DNA from: Turnera subulata
Taxonomy: Eukaryota; Streptophyta; Magnoliopsida; Malpighiales; Passifloraceae
DNA: 64,000 nucleotides
NCBI GenBank assembly: GCA_028386065.3
Contig: JAKUCV010002183.1
Span: 105,625 to 169,624, forward strand
Direction: 5' to 3'
Part shown: positions 30,539 through 41,740 of the stretch, piece after piece
Layout: each line of letters opens with the position of its first letter
Numbering within the stretch: the stretch's first letter is position 1
Made by a program: the position numbers and the translations under genes
The notes under the pieces: model-generated
Told to the model about the DNA's origin: nothing
The model's database searches: none
The model's input: only the letters and a program-made list of their open reading frames with translations

Positions 30539-32531
30539 GGACTAATGTCATGTTTGGTCTCTGTGTTGCCTCTAGAAATTGGATTTCGTCCCTGCGTTGA
30601 GATTCGATCGTTTTTCATCCCTTTGTTGGCTCCGTTTTACATGTTTTGGTCTAAGGCTCCGGAATCCAGCAACTGGTGCTGACGTGGCATGCTTTTTTGC
30701 TCCACATCAGCATATGTATGATCCGCATGTCAGGTCAAGCCAAGAAACCGGAACGGCCCGACCCGACTGGTTCCCCCACCTCAAAGACCCGTCCAACCAA
30801 ACCAATCGCACAATAAAATAAATAATTAAAAAAGAAATAGAAAAAGAAATCCATTAAAATAATTAAAATAGAAATCCATTTTAATAACAAAACAAAAATC
30901 ATAAAATAGAAATAATTATTTTTTTATTCTTTTCCCTAATTCCTTTTTCCTATTTTTTGTTATCTTTTATTTTTCCTAAATTCATATTAATTAAAATTAA
31001 ATTTCAAGAATAAAAACAACAATACCCCCAACACATTCTGTTAAGATCCCCAAATCCCTCCACTAACAATGCATAACAAAACCCACAAATCTTTTCGAGA
31101 AAAAAAAAACCAAATTTACAAATCCCACATTCTTTTTTTCCTTTAAACCAAACCAAAACATGAAATTCTCCTCTCTTTTCCTCCTCCGTACGTAAGAGGT
31201 CCAAGAAGCCCGCCATCACCGTCGAGGGCGGTGAGGTCCCGACGTCCCGATCCAAGACGGAGCTGGAGCAAGTGCTCAACAAGTTCCACCCCCTCCTCCT
31301 TCTCCACTACCGCCGCCACACACCAAATCAGCATTAGACACTGCAACTCGTACCCACGAATCCAAAGCCGTAACGGCACGTTCGGGTCCTCCCGGCGACT
31401 GAGAACGACCACCGACGCCGTGAACCCGACGAACACCAGATTCCAAATGCTTTCCAGTATCACGACCGGCTTCGAGTAGGCCCAGTCGCTCTGGTGCTCC
31501 TCCAGTTGCTCGCGGTAGACTCCCGCACCAGCATCGGCGGCTTGCGCATCATCCGCCGACGGCCAGACGAGCTGTTACTGTTGGTGTTGTTCACCTCGGC
31601 GAGCAACGACGCTGTGTCGATGATGTCATCGGAGGTCGGGGCCTGGGAAGGAACGAGTTGGTTGATGGGAAGGGGAGAGGTGATTTTCGTTGAGTGGATT
31701 GGATGGGTGGTAAGGGTGTTGGTGGATTCGGATTGAGGAGGTTGACGGTGAAGATGATGAAGTTTTTTTTTTTTAAGATTTCAAATTATTCTGTTGAAAA
31801 TATATTTTTTTCAATTATAACTAATAATTAATTTCCTTTTTCAAAACTTGTAATAATTTCAAATTAATCAACTTTGAAATCTAATTTATTTCCAATTATA
31901 AATAATAATTAATTTTCTTTTTAAATTTGTAATTATTTCAAATTAATTAGCCTTGAAAATCTATTTATTTTCTATAGATAAATAATAATTAATTTTCTTT
32001 CTCACATTGTAATTATTTCGAATTAATTAGCCTCATTAATTAATTTTTTTAATTACAAATAATGATTAATTTCCATTTTCAAATTTGTAATGATTTTGAA
32101 TTAATGAGCATTCAAAATACATTTATTTTCCAATTATAAATAATATTTAATTTAATTTATATTTTAGCAATTATTTTATATTATTATTACAAATATGTGG
32201 TGAGAATTACACCTGATTTTTTTCTCTTTTTACCAATAACAATATTACTTTCTAAATAAATTAATTGGTTTGGTTGAATGGGTCTTTTAGGTGGGGGAAC
32301 CAGTCGGGTCGGGCCATTCCAGTTTGTTGGCTTGACCTGACATGCGGGTCCTACATATGCTAATGTGGAGCCAAAAAGCATGTCACGTCAGCACCAGCTG
32401 CCGGATTCCGGAGCCTTAGACCAAAACATGTAAAACAAAGCCAACAGAGGGATGAAAAACGATCGAATCTCAACACAGGGACGAAATCCAATTTCCAAGG
32501 GCGATATAGGGACCAAACATGGCAATCTTCC
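30539..32531. mobile_element. Pack-MULE carrying a RING-type E3 ligase gene fragment
   Basis: Terminal inverted repeats of about 270 bp (30539-30815 and 32265-32531), ends GGACTAATGTCATG and the inverse of GGAAGATTGCCATG. A perfect 10-bp target duplication ATTAATACTT flanks it (30529-30538, 32532-32541). No transposase is present. A GC-rich internal block contains a fragment of a plant RING-finger E3 gene. The rest (31760-32200) is very AT-rich with tandem-like AATTAATTTCCTTTTT stretches. Confidence 0.87.
31140..31740 (-). pseudogene. Captured fragment of a RIE1/At1g12760-like RING E3 ligase gene
   Basis: On the minus strand two frames give the N-terminal half of a membrane-bound plant RING-H2 ligase: DDIIDTASLLAEVNN and SGRRRMMRKPPMLVRE (about 31640-31530), then, after a frameshift, SDWAYSKPVVILESIWNL, LSRREDPNVPLRLWI and GYELQCLMLIWCV (31490-31330). 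In the family this region precedes and includes the first membrane segments; the C-terminal RING finger is absent. A shared GC-rich composition separates the block from the AT-rich element around it. The fragment is in antisense relation to the plus strand and has stops, so no ligase is made; small RNA or chimeric transcripts are possible. Confidence 0.7.
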
Positions 32532-32609
32532 ATTAATACTTAGGACCCGATGAGCTCAACAATCATCAATCCGCTAATAAGCACTAAGAATCAAACTTGG
32601 GTTATTTAG

Positions 32610-32797
32610 TGAAGATTTTTATGAAAAGTTTTTTATTATTGATTTTCTGAATAATAATAAGGTTAACATACACCACTATTTATATAAGTAAAAGAGAATA
32701 CTATTAAAACTAGGAATACTACTAAAACTAGGAATCTTAAACTTATACACCAAGTAAAGTTATTTTTCCTTTTTATATGTTTTTATGTCGGTCAATA
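32610..32797 (-). repeat. 3' LTR of the copia element
   Basis: TGAAGATTTTTATG to GGTCAATA on the plus strand; the last triplet is mutated from ACA as seen in the other LTR. Confidence 0.92.
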
Positions 32798-32804
32798 CTC
32801 CCCC

Positions 32805-35800
32805 TCAAGTTGGTGCAAAGATATCACATATGCCCAACTTGCAAACTAACTGATGATAAGTCTTGTTGTCAAGTCCCTTCGTAAAAACATCAGCCAATTG
32901 ATTGCTCGAAGAGACATGGAAGATGTCAAGAACTCCAGATGTTAACTTCTCCTTGATGAAGTGCTGATCAATTTCAATATGCTTCGTTCGATCATGTTGC
33001 ACAGGATTGTGAGCAATACTGATAGCGGCTTTGTTGTCACAATAAAGAGACAATTTGTTGTTTTGGGATAACTTCAGTTCCTCCATCAACTTCTTCAGCC
33101 ATAAGAGCTCACAAACCCCTTGTGCCATAGCTCTATACTCTGCTTCAGCACTTGATCTTTCAACCATACTCTGTTTTTTGCTTCTCCAAGTGACCAAGTT
33201 GCCTCCGACAAGTGTACAATAACCAGTTGTAGACCTTCTATCATCTGGTGATCCAGCCCAGTCAACAACAGTGAATGCTTCTATATGAAGATGATCATAC
33301 TTGGAAAACAAGAGTCCTTTACCCGGTGTAGACTTTAGATACCTGAGTATGCGAAAAACAGCCTGCATGTGTGAATCTCGAGGATCATGCATGAACTGGC
33401 TCACAATGCTGACCGCATATGCTATATCTGGTCTAGTGTGTGAGAGATAAATGAGTTTGAAGGGAGGGAGTAGTGTACCAAGAATGAAATGAAGGTCTGA
33501 GGCCAGAGCAATTGACCTTCGCTAATCTCTATCCGCAACTCGAAAAAAACCAACCGCACTTCATGCCAAATCAAATGCAACTGATTCAAGAATCATTGAC
33601 AACAAGTCTCTGATACCTCTCTTTATCCACTGGTTTGCCAACTCCTGCTTGCAACTTGTGATTGCTTTCAATAGAGGATTTTGCTGGTCTACAACCTAGC
33701 ATTCCTGTTTCCTCTAGGAGATCTAAAATATACTTCCGTTGGGAAATAAAAATTCTTTTTTGAGATTTTGCTACTTCAATACCTAGAAAGTACTGTAACT
33801 TCCCAAGCTCTTTGATCTCAAACTCTTGTGCTAACGCCTTCTTGAGCCTAATCATCTATTCTTTATCATCTCCTGTCACAACAATATCATCGACATAGAC
33901 AATAAGAAGGGTGATCTTACCTCTGTCATGCTTGATAAATAAGGTACGGTCAGCATTACTCTGCTGGTAACAAAAGTGAATCATAGCTCTACTAAATCTG
34001 TCAAACCATGCTCTAGGAGACTGTTTCAAGTCATATAAAGCCTTCTTTAGTTTGCAAACTTTCCCTTTAGTGTTTGCATTTTCAAATCCTAGAGTAATCT
34101 CCATATACACTTCCTCTTCCAAATCTCCATGTAAGAAAGCATTTTTAACATCAAATTGTTGCAAATCCCAATCGAGATTGGCTGCACAAGATAGCAAAAC
34201 TCTGTTGGTATTCATTTTAGCAACTGGAACAAATGTCTCTTGGTAGTCCACCCCATAGGTTTGAGTGAATCCTTTATGCTTTACGGTGAACACCCACTTG
34301 CAACCAACTAGTTTTTTATCGGTGGGATAAGCAACTAGATCCCAAGTTTGATTCTTATGCAAAGCTCTCATTTCCTCAAGCACAGCTTCTTTCTATTTTG
34401 GATCTTGAATTGCTTCCTTCCAATCCTGGGGAATAGATACAGAGGAAATAGACGAGACAAAAGCTCTATAGGAAGGAGATAATGAATCATAGGAAACAAA
34501 GTTAGAGATAGAGTGTTTGGTACAAGCTCAAATCCCTTTTCTCTTAGCAATGGGTAAATCCAATGTATTATCATGTGGAAAAGGATCAACGGGAGGTAAC
34601 TCACCAGGAGATGCTAGAGTAGGAGAAGATTCTTGACTAGGAGAAGGATCAACGGGAGGTAACTCACCAGGAGATGCTGGAGCAGGAGAAGATTCTTGAC
34701 TAGGAGAAGGTTGCATGGTGGCCTCTTGTATAGCATTTCTTCTTGAGTATACCAACAAATCAGGTCTATCTAATCGACCAACAGTAGCAGTATCCTCCCC
34801 CTGGGTAGGAATTTCCCAAAAAATTGAATCATCTAAAGTCTCCGAATCAGGAACCAACACCTCATGTCTATAACTGCTCTCCCCCTCAGGAGGTGTATGT
34901 GGAGAACGAAAATAAGACTCAGACTCTCTAAAGGTGACATCCATGCTGACAAAAAATTTTCGAGAAGGAGGATGATAACATCGATATCCTTTCTGTGTCG
35001 GGGAGTACCCAATAAAGACGCATTTGAGAGCTCGAGGGTCCAATTTTCCAAGATTACGTGTATGGACAAAACAAACACATCCAAAGACTTTTGGTGGAAC
35101 AGTATAAGTATTCTTACCCAGCAAGAGCTCAAGAGGACTTTGATAATTCAAGACTCTAAGTGGCATTCGATTGATTAGATATGCAGCTACACGGATGGCA
35201 TCACCCCAATATGATTTAGGGAGATGCATAGTGAATAGGATTGACCGAGCTACTTCCAATATATGCCGATTCTTTCGCTCAGTAACACCGTTTTGAGCAC
35301 TAGTGTACGGGCAACTGGTTTGGTGGAGAATTCCATGAGATTCTAAAAAAGTGTGAAGTCTGTGGTCCATATATTCTGTTCCATTATCGGTCCTCAAGAT
35401 TTTAATCTTGGCATCAAATTGAGTAGTAACCATTGCATAGAAAGAGTGGAAACATTGGAAAACATCACTCTTAGCTTTGATCAAATATACCCAAGTCATC
35501 CTAGTGCAATCATCAATAAAAGTAACAAACCACCGATGACCAGATAAAGAGGTAGTCTGGGTTGGCCCCCAAACATCAGAATGGATGGTGGTAAAAGGAA
35601 CTGTGCTTTTGTTGTTCGTACTAGGAGAATAGGTGCTTCTAGTGTGCTTGGCATACTCACAGGCATCACAAATGAGAGAATCAAATTGAGTTTTGGAAAA
35701 TAAACGACGATAGATCTTCTGTAACACAAAGAAGGATAGATGGCCTAACCGTCGATGCAACTGCATTATTGCATGGTTGACATCATTATTTCCTCCATAA

Positions 35801-36309
35801 AAGGCTTGACCTTGAGTAGCGCTGGGACTCCTCTCCAATATGTATAATCCATCATGCACCCTACCACTGCCAATTGTCTTCCCTGTCTGAAGATCTTGAA
35901 GGACACAATGATCAGGAAAGAATTTGATTTTACAGTTGAGGGATTTTGTAATGGTGCTAACAGAGAGGAGATTAACAGGAAATTGAGGAACATGAAGAAC
36001 CAAAGAAAGCTCGATATGCGATGTACAAGCAATAAAACCTGTGCCAGAAACTGGGATGAAAGAGCCATCAGCTATTCCTACTCTGTCTGGTATTCGTCAA
36101 GGGGAATAATTAGAAAAAATTTCTGAAGAACCGGTCATGTGTCTATTCGCACCAGAATCAAGAATCCACGAGTCAGAATGAGCCAGAAAGGCATTACCGG
36201 ATTGCACAAAATTGGTGGTTGTAGATAATTGATTTGAGAGAGACACTAGTCGTATAAGAAGCCGAATCTCATCAGAAGAAAAAACACCATTGATTTTATC
36301 GGTAGACAT
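32805..36309 (-). pseudogene. Copia pol polyprotein, nearly open but with a few stops
   Basis: From the ATG at 36309 one frame runs through about 50 residues of N-terminal sequence, protease (SWILDSGANRHMTG), GAG-pre-integrase (LHRRLGHLS), integrase core (HSDVWGPT, LRTDNGTEY, QNGVTERKNRH) and reverse transcriptase (LLIVYVDDIVVTGDD). It is broken by single in-frame stops near 36098, 34529, 34397 and 33857. After RYQRLV an unrelated piece of about 130 bp (roughly 33465-33592) shifts the frame. RNase H then reads cleanly to 32805 (DWAGSPDDRRSTTGY, SSAEAEYRAMA, HIEIDQHFIKE, ADVFTKGL). Gag proper and its zinc knuckle are absent. A 63-bp tandem duplication encodes PSPSQESSPAPASPGELPPV twice (about 34595-34720). 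Confidence 0.9.
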
Positions 36310-36554
36310 AATGGTGAAAGTAAAACAACAAAATTGATGAAAAATAGGCAGAAAATAATACTTCCAAAAAAAGAAAAATATCACCCGCGAACAGTAAAGA
36401 CGAACTCGCCGGAATCCGGTCGCCAGAAAACTGATGATGGCAGAACTCAAGGCAAAGCAGAGGGATCAGGTCGCCGCTTGCAGGGGAATCCAAAAAACCC
36501 AAAATCAGCACAAGAAAGTGGCCGGAAAACGGTGAAAAAGGCTCGCCGGAGAAA

Positions 36555-36672
36555 AATAAAGCCTATAAACAGTACCCCAGCCGCGAACAGTATCGGTAAA
36601 CAGTACCTCCAACGTGAACAGTGTCGGTGAACAGTACCTCACCGTGAACAGTGTCGATGAACAGTATCGTGA
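36555..36672 (-). repeat. GAACAGTA minisatellite in copia leader
   Basis: Seven or so copies of GTGAACAGT(A/G) with spacers such as ACCTCACC and CTCCAAC, between the primer-binding site and the start of the polyprotein. Same motif as at 1500-1592. Confidence 0.75.
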
Positions 36673-36739
36673 ATGGTGCGCGCGAAAAAAACGGGCAGTG
36701 CGGGAGAGAGGAAAACTCAGTCTCCAATAAGGCACTATG

Positions 36740-36751
36740 GCTCCGCTACCA
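36740..36751 (-). other. Primer-binding site TGGTAGCGGAGC
   Basis: Directly adjacent to the inner end of the 5' LTR (36752). Confidence 0.7.
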
Positions 36752-36939
36752 TGAAGATTTTTATGAAAAGTTTTTTATTATTGATTTTCTGAATAATAAC
36801 AAGGTTAACATACACCACTATTTATATAAGTAAAAGAGAATACTATTAAAACTAGGAATACTACTAAAACTAGGAATCCTAAACTTATACACCAAGTAAA
36901 GTTATTTTTCCTTTTTATATATTTTTATGTCGGTCAACA
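36752..36939 (-). repeat. 5' LTR of the copia element
   Basis: Plus strand TGAAGATTTT to GGTCAACA, followed by the target duplication TTTAG. Confidence 0.92.
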
Positions 36940-36950
36940 TTTAGAAATAA

Positions 36951-37390
36951 GGGTTAAGCACCTTTTGTATACCTCAAGTTTTTCTTTATCCCAATCGTAT
37001 ACCTTGGAGTTTCTCTGTCCCTTTTATGTACCCCGAGTTTCAATTTTTATCCCTTTCATGTACCTCGGGCAGCCTAAGCGATGACATGGCCATCTACCGG
37101 GGTCCACTTGACACGTATCGTAATTCTATTGGCACCATTATTATGGGTCCCACCTTATTTCTCAAATATTCTAATTTGTGGGTCCCACAAAAAATTTCCA
37201 CATGGCACCAATGACATTATGCCAAGTGTCAAAGTGGACCCGGACATATGCCATGTCATCGTCCGGACTGCCCGAGGTACACAAAAGGGACATAAATTGA
37301 AACTCGAGGTACATAAAAGGGACACAAAAACTCTGAGGTATACGATCGAGACAAAAGTAAAACTCGAGGTATATAAAAGGTGTTTAATCC
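36951..37390. mobile_element. MULE-type MITE with perfect 10-bp target duplication
   Basis: 440 bp with imperfect inverted repeats of about 190 bp (GGGTTAAGCACCTTTTGTATACC at the left, GGATTAAACACCTTTTATATACC inverted at the right). TTAGAAATAA flanks it at 36941-36950 and 37391-37400. No coding capacity. A half copy lies at 13088. Confidence 0.88.
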
Positions 37391-37474
37391 TTAGAAATAA
37401 GTAGGAGGAGCCACCAATAGACACCACCTGGTAGTGATAGTGCAATGTTCATAGTCAATAAATGTGGATCAGTA

Positions 37475-37684
37475 TGTTGTTATAGATGTTTAGTGTAACT
37501 CAAACATGTCATTCTGATAAGTTAGTTAGTCAAGATAGGGATAGAGTTTCTTAACTGTGCTTAGCTTGTGTGATAAGGTTTACCTACAATTGTACAGATC
37601 CTGTAACCTAAAACTACTATAAGTAAACATCATGATGGCTATACGATGTGTAAGCCATTCTATATCTTCTGAGTCTTTTGTACA
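37475..37684 (+). repeat. 5' LTR of the truncated copia element
   Basis: TGTTGTTATAGATG to TCTTTTGTACA, immediately followed by the primer-binding site. The start could also be 37478; no second LTR is available to fix it. Confidence 0.65.
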
Positions 37685-37696
37685 TGGTAGCGGAGC
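37685..37696 (+). other. Primer-binding site TGGTAGCGGAGC
   Basis: Abuts the LTR end CA. Fourth occurrence of the same 12-mer next to an LTR in this window. Confidence 0.7.
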
Positions 37697-37714
37697 TAAT
37701 CGCACCACTGCAAT

Positions 37715-40551
37715 ATGTCTACAGAAACTAGTGGCTCAAACATTGGAAAAACAGCCGAAATACCACAACAATCCCCTATCCCTATTGTTTCTCAATCTGC
37801 TGCTGCAGCCAACAACCGAGTGTTGCATCCTTTGTCCAATTCCCAATAATATGTCTCTATCAAGCTTACTGAGTTGAATTACGTGTTTTGGCGTGCCCAG
37901 ATCGAACCCTTCCTTATTGGCCAAGGAGTCATGGGTTACGTGGATGGGTCTTTTCAGTGCCCTTCTACCACTATCACCACCGAGTCCGGTGACCAGGAAG
38001 AAAATCCAGCTTTTCTTCATTGGTATCAGCAAGACAAACTTGTCCTTAGTGCCATCCTGTCCTCTCTCACTCTGAGTGTTTTCTCAATTGTTGTTGGCAA
38101 GGAGACATCTCGAGAGGCTTGGCTTGCTCTTGAAGAGTCTCTTGCTTCCCCGAATCAATCCCGGGTGCTGGCCTTCCATATGGCTCTTCAACGTTTGACT
38201 CAACTTCCTGATGAAAATGCACACGCTTACCTTAATCGTGCAAAGAATTTGTCTGATTCTTTAACTGCTGCAGGCAAACCATTAACCATTATGGAATTTA
38301 CTTTGCATGTTTTCAGGGGTTTGCGGGCAGAGTTCAAGCCATTGGTGACTACTCTCAATGCCCGACCCGAACCGGTTAGTTTCTCTGAGTTGCAGAGTCT
38401 GCTGATGAGCCAGGAATTTCTCACTGGCGATCCCCTCAAACTGGTCCATTTATCTACTGCCGTTCACTCCTCACCGACACCTTCTGAGGCTACTGTTGTC
38501 CCTCCTGCTGCTTTTCCGACGGCCAATGTGGTCCAGTCTAACTTCTCCTCTCGTGGTGGCTAGGGGGGACGAGGCCGTGGTGGTTACTCCAACCAAGGGC
38601 GCGGTGGCCGTGGAGGCTGAGGTTCCAAATCTTCTCAGAATCAAACTCGGAACAATTGGGGCTCTAATGACTCCCGGCCTCGCTGCCAAATCTGTGGGCG
38701 ATAGGGCCATGTTGCCATTGATTGTTATAATCGGTTTGACTCTTCCCCAGTGCCCACGGCCAACACTGCTTCCTATTCCGCGGAACAGTGGTTTCCTGAT
38801 ACCGGGGCTTCCCATCATGTCACACCGGATTCTGGTATTCTTTCTTAGTATAATGATTATCCAGGTTCTGATGCCTTGCAAGTTGGTAATGGAGCTAATC
38901 TCCGTATAGCAGGTACTGGCAACTCCACTCTTTCTACTCCCACCCGATCTTTTCAATTGCGTAACATTCTTCATGTCCCTCATGTTACCAAGTCCTTGCT
39001 TTCTGTTCAACAGTTTGCCAAGGATAATAACGTGTTTTTTGAATTTTATCCTCACTACTTTTGTATTAAGGACCAGGCAACACGGAAGCTTCTACTCCGA
39101 GGACCGAGTGATGGCGGCCTATACCAACTTTCACCTTCCTCGTCTCCACAGTTATTTTCTGCTGTTCGCACCACACAGTCTATGTGGCACCAGCGTCTTG
39201 GTCATCCCCATCTAAGAGTCCAGCAAATTGTTTTAGGGTCCAATAAATTGCCAGTGGCATCATCTTCTGCTACTGTGCCTTGTCTACATTGTCCTATGGG
39301 CAAGATGTGTCATGAGTCTTTATCTCTTCGGTCTAGTCGTAGTCGGTATCCCCTTGATTTGATTCATAGTGATGTATGGGGCCCTGCTCCAATGCTTAGT
39401 TCTGAGCACCATCGGTACTATGTAATCTTCATGGACGATTATAGTAAATTTATTTGGTTTTATCCTATTGCTCTCAAATCAGATGTTTTTAATGTTTTTC
39501 TCAAGTTTCAAGCACTTGTTGAACGACAATTTGAGAGGAAAATAAAACAAGTCCAGACTGATTGGAGAGGTGAATATCGTTCCCTAAACCAATTCTTTTC
39601 AAAACAAGGTATACATCATAGGATCATGTGCCCCCACACTCACGAGCAAAATGGTGCCAATGAGCGACGTCATAGACATTTGGTTGAGACTGGTCCCACC
39701 CTTATGGCCACCTCTAATCTTCCTCCTCAATATTGGCAATATGCCTTCGACACAGCTATTTTCCTGATTAATAGGATGCCCACCAAAATTCTCCAAGACA
39801 AATCACCTTATGAGACACTGTTTCATTCTACCCCAAAGTATTGTTTCCTACGAGTTTTTGGCTGCCTTTGCTTTCCTTTACTCAGGCCATATAATCAAAA
39901 TAAACTAGAATACAGGTCTCTTCCTTGTTTATTCCTAGGTTATAGCCCCTCTCATCACGGGTATAGGTGTTTATCGTTATCCACTAATAGAATGTATATC
40001 GCGAGACATGTTCGTTTCTTTGAAACTGTGTTTCCTAAACGTCAGTCGTCTACTGTGTCTTTATCTCTTTTGGTGTCTAGCTCTTCCACGGATACTTGGA
40101 CGACTATTCCTTTAACCGTGTTTTTCCCTAGTTTAAGGTCTTCTCGTGCGTCTTTGTCTACCAGCTCTCCTTCCTTGTCACAAAATCCACATGATGCATC
40201 AGCCTCTTCTTCTAGTCCAGTTCCATCTCAACCTGCTTCCTCCTCTCCCAGTAATTCCGCTGCCTCCTCTCGGTCCTCCAGCAAGGCTCCCACACCTGCG
40301 ACCTCTCCTCCTTCGTCCCCACCACCTGCTATTCCCCAAAGACAACACCAGATGACTTTGCAGCCAAATCCACGTCGCACACAACCTTTTTCCCCCTCTG
40401 CTCATACAGTCCATGCCACCTCACCTGATTTCTCTTGTCCTTTGGTTGAACCTACCTGAAATACGGATGCTCAAAAGCATCGAGTTTGGAGAGTTGCTAT
40501 GCTCGAGGAGATGAATGCCTTAATTCAGAACAAGACTTGGCGGTTGGTTCC
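37715..40551 (+). pseudogene. Copia gag-pol polyprotein: gag, zinc knuckle, protease, integrase
   Basis: Starts ATGTCTACAG. Gag (UBN2-like, LNYVFWRAQIEPFLIGQG to about 38530) is followed by a GRGRGGYSNQGRGG tract, the zinc knuckle CQICGR-stop-GHVAIDC near 38690, the protease QWFPDTGASHHVTP near 38795, GAG-pre-integrase (MWHQRLGHPHLRVQQ near 39180), the integrase core (LIHSDVWGPAP, VQTDWRGEYRS, HEQNGANERRHRH) and a serine/proline-rich linker. The last part is the beginning of RT (EMNALIQNKTWRLVP). Stops near 37848, 38562, 38618 and 38703 and a frame change near 38870 disable it. WRGEY replaces the family's usual DNGGE(Y/F), so a catalytic Asp region is altered. Confidence 0.88.
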
Positions 40552-41110
40552 ACAGGGCCAAGGCCTCCTGCCGTCTGGCGTGTCCCGTCGGTTGGATGGG
40601 TAAAGTTGAATACGGATGGTGCGGTTTGTTTACATTCACATATGGCTGCAGCAGGAGGGGTGTTGAGGGGGTCGGCAGGTGAATGGTTGCATGGCTTCTC
40701 CTCTAACTTGGGCACGTGTTCTGTGTTGAATGCTGAGCTTTGGGGGTTATACTATGGTCTTCGGATGGCTTATGATTTGGGGTTCCGGCGTGTGCTGGTG
40801 GAGGTGGATTCAATGGATTCGGTCTGGAATTTACAAGCTCCCCAGTCTCGCCGTTGTTCAGCTTTGTTGCGGGTTGTGCAGGACCTTTTGTAGCTGCCCT
40901 GGGACGTCAGGCTTACTCATGTTTATCGCGAAGCCAATCAGTGTGCGGACTGGTTAGCCAAATTTGGTTTCTCTTTGCCTGTCGGAGTGTCTTATTCTGC
41001 ACAGGCTCCTGTTGGTTGTTTGTGCACAATCCTGCGTGACTTGGACGGTGCTTTGTCTAGCTCCCCATGATTTTGTTTTAGCTCTTTATCATCTTCTTTC
41101 CAAAAAAAAA
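40552..41110 (+). mobile_element. 5'-truncated LINE fragment (RNase H domain)
   Basis: The frame from about 40560 reads as the RNase H domain of plant L1-type LINEs: GWVKLNTDGAV, AAGGVLRGSAGEWLHGF, NAELWGLYYGL, VLVEVDSMDSV, and, shifted, HVYREANQCADWLAKFG near 40915. It ends in a short A-run (41102-41110), as expected for a LINE 3' end. It is joined directly to copia RT sequence, either as an insertion or after deletion of the remaining copia element. Confidence 0.8.
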
Positions 41111-41740
41111 TATAAAGGAAAGGTCTTTGACTTGCGGGATTTTAGACTAAACGAGTTGTTGTTTGATTATTGCCTTGTACCTAGTGGTGTTGTGGTTTGC
41201 ACTTCTAGGGATCTTTCTCCAAGTGAAGTTGCTGTTAGTTCAAGCGTTCGTACTGTTGGTGACGACGACGGGTTTGCGGTGATGGCCGTGTTACAACCTC
41301 TTTGTTCATTGGCTGTGTGGAAGATGGGAGATGAAGGTTGGACTATTATCATGATCCGCGTTTTATGTTTCTTTAGTTTTATACGTCAATGATAAATTTT
41401 ATGCTTTGGATTATAGCAGAAGTATTGCAGTGATCGATGGCAGCAAGAAGATTATAAGGCAAGTTGCTCAGGGAAAGACCCACTATCATAATCCGTTTCA
41501 GATTTTAGTGGAATCCTTAGGGGATTTATTTCTAGTGTACACAGATTTGAAGAAGAAGGATAATAGTGTAAGATTTGAAGTTGAGAAACTGGATGAGAAG
41601 GGGGGCAAATGGGTTAAGCCATCTGGAGATGAACTGAAGGGGCATTTGCTTTTTGCAGGACGCCCTTCTTCGTTCTCGCTTATGCCTAATGATTTTCCTG
41701 AGTACAAGCCTACCTGCATTCATTTTTTTGATGCTAGTAT
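41111..41740 (+). pseudogene. DUF295-type F-box (KIB/SKIP23-like) gene fragment
   Basis: Segments match the C-terminal DUF295 region of plant F-box proteins: FAVMAVLQPLCSLAVWKMGD near 41275, then in a second frame VNDKFYALDYSRSIAVID near 41390, QILVESLGDLFLVYTD near 41495, VRFEVEKLDEKGGKWVK near 41570 and SFSLMPNDFPEYKPTCIHF near 41680. The N-terminal F-box is missing and a frameshift lies near 41390. It differs from the FBA-type F-box genes in the window. Sequence from 41740 to 42190 stays open but is not recognised; it may be intron or unrelated DNA. Confidence 0.7.

Larger units (their letters stand above)
32610..36939 (-). mobile_element. Ty1/copia element with 188-bp LTRs, gag-deleted
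   Basis: LTRs 32610-32797 and 36752-36939 are almost identical. The 5-bp duplication TTTAG flanks the element (32605-32609, 36940-36944). The minus-strand order is LTR, primer-binding site at 36740-36751, leader with GAACAGTA repeats, shortened gag, protease, integrase, RT, RNase H, polypurine tract (CTTGAGGGGGAG) and LTR. The high LTR identity suggests a young insertion. Confidence 0.93.
37475..40551 (+). mobile_element. Truncated Ty1/copia element
   Basis: 5' LTR about 37475-37684, primer-binding site 37685-37696, gag-pol to the first RT residues, then cut at about 40552 by a LINE piece. No 3' LTR found. 37401-37474 before it holds nothing recognised. Confidence 0.85.
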
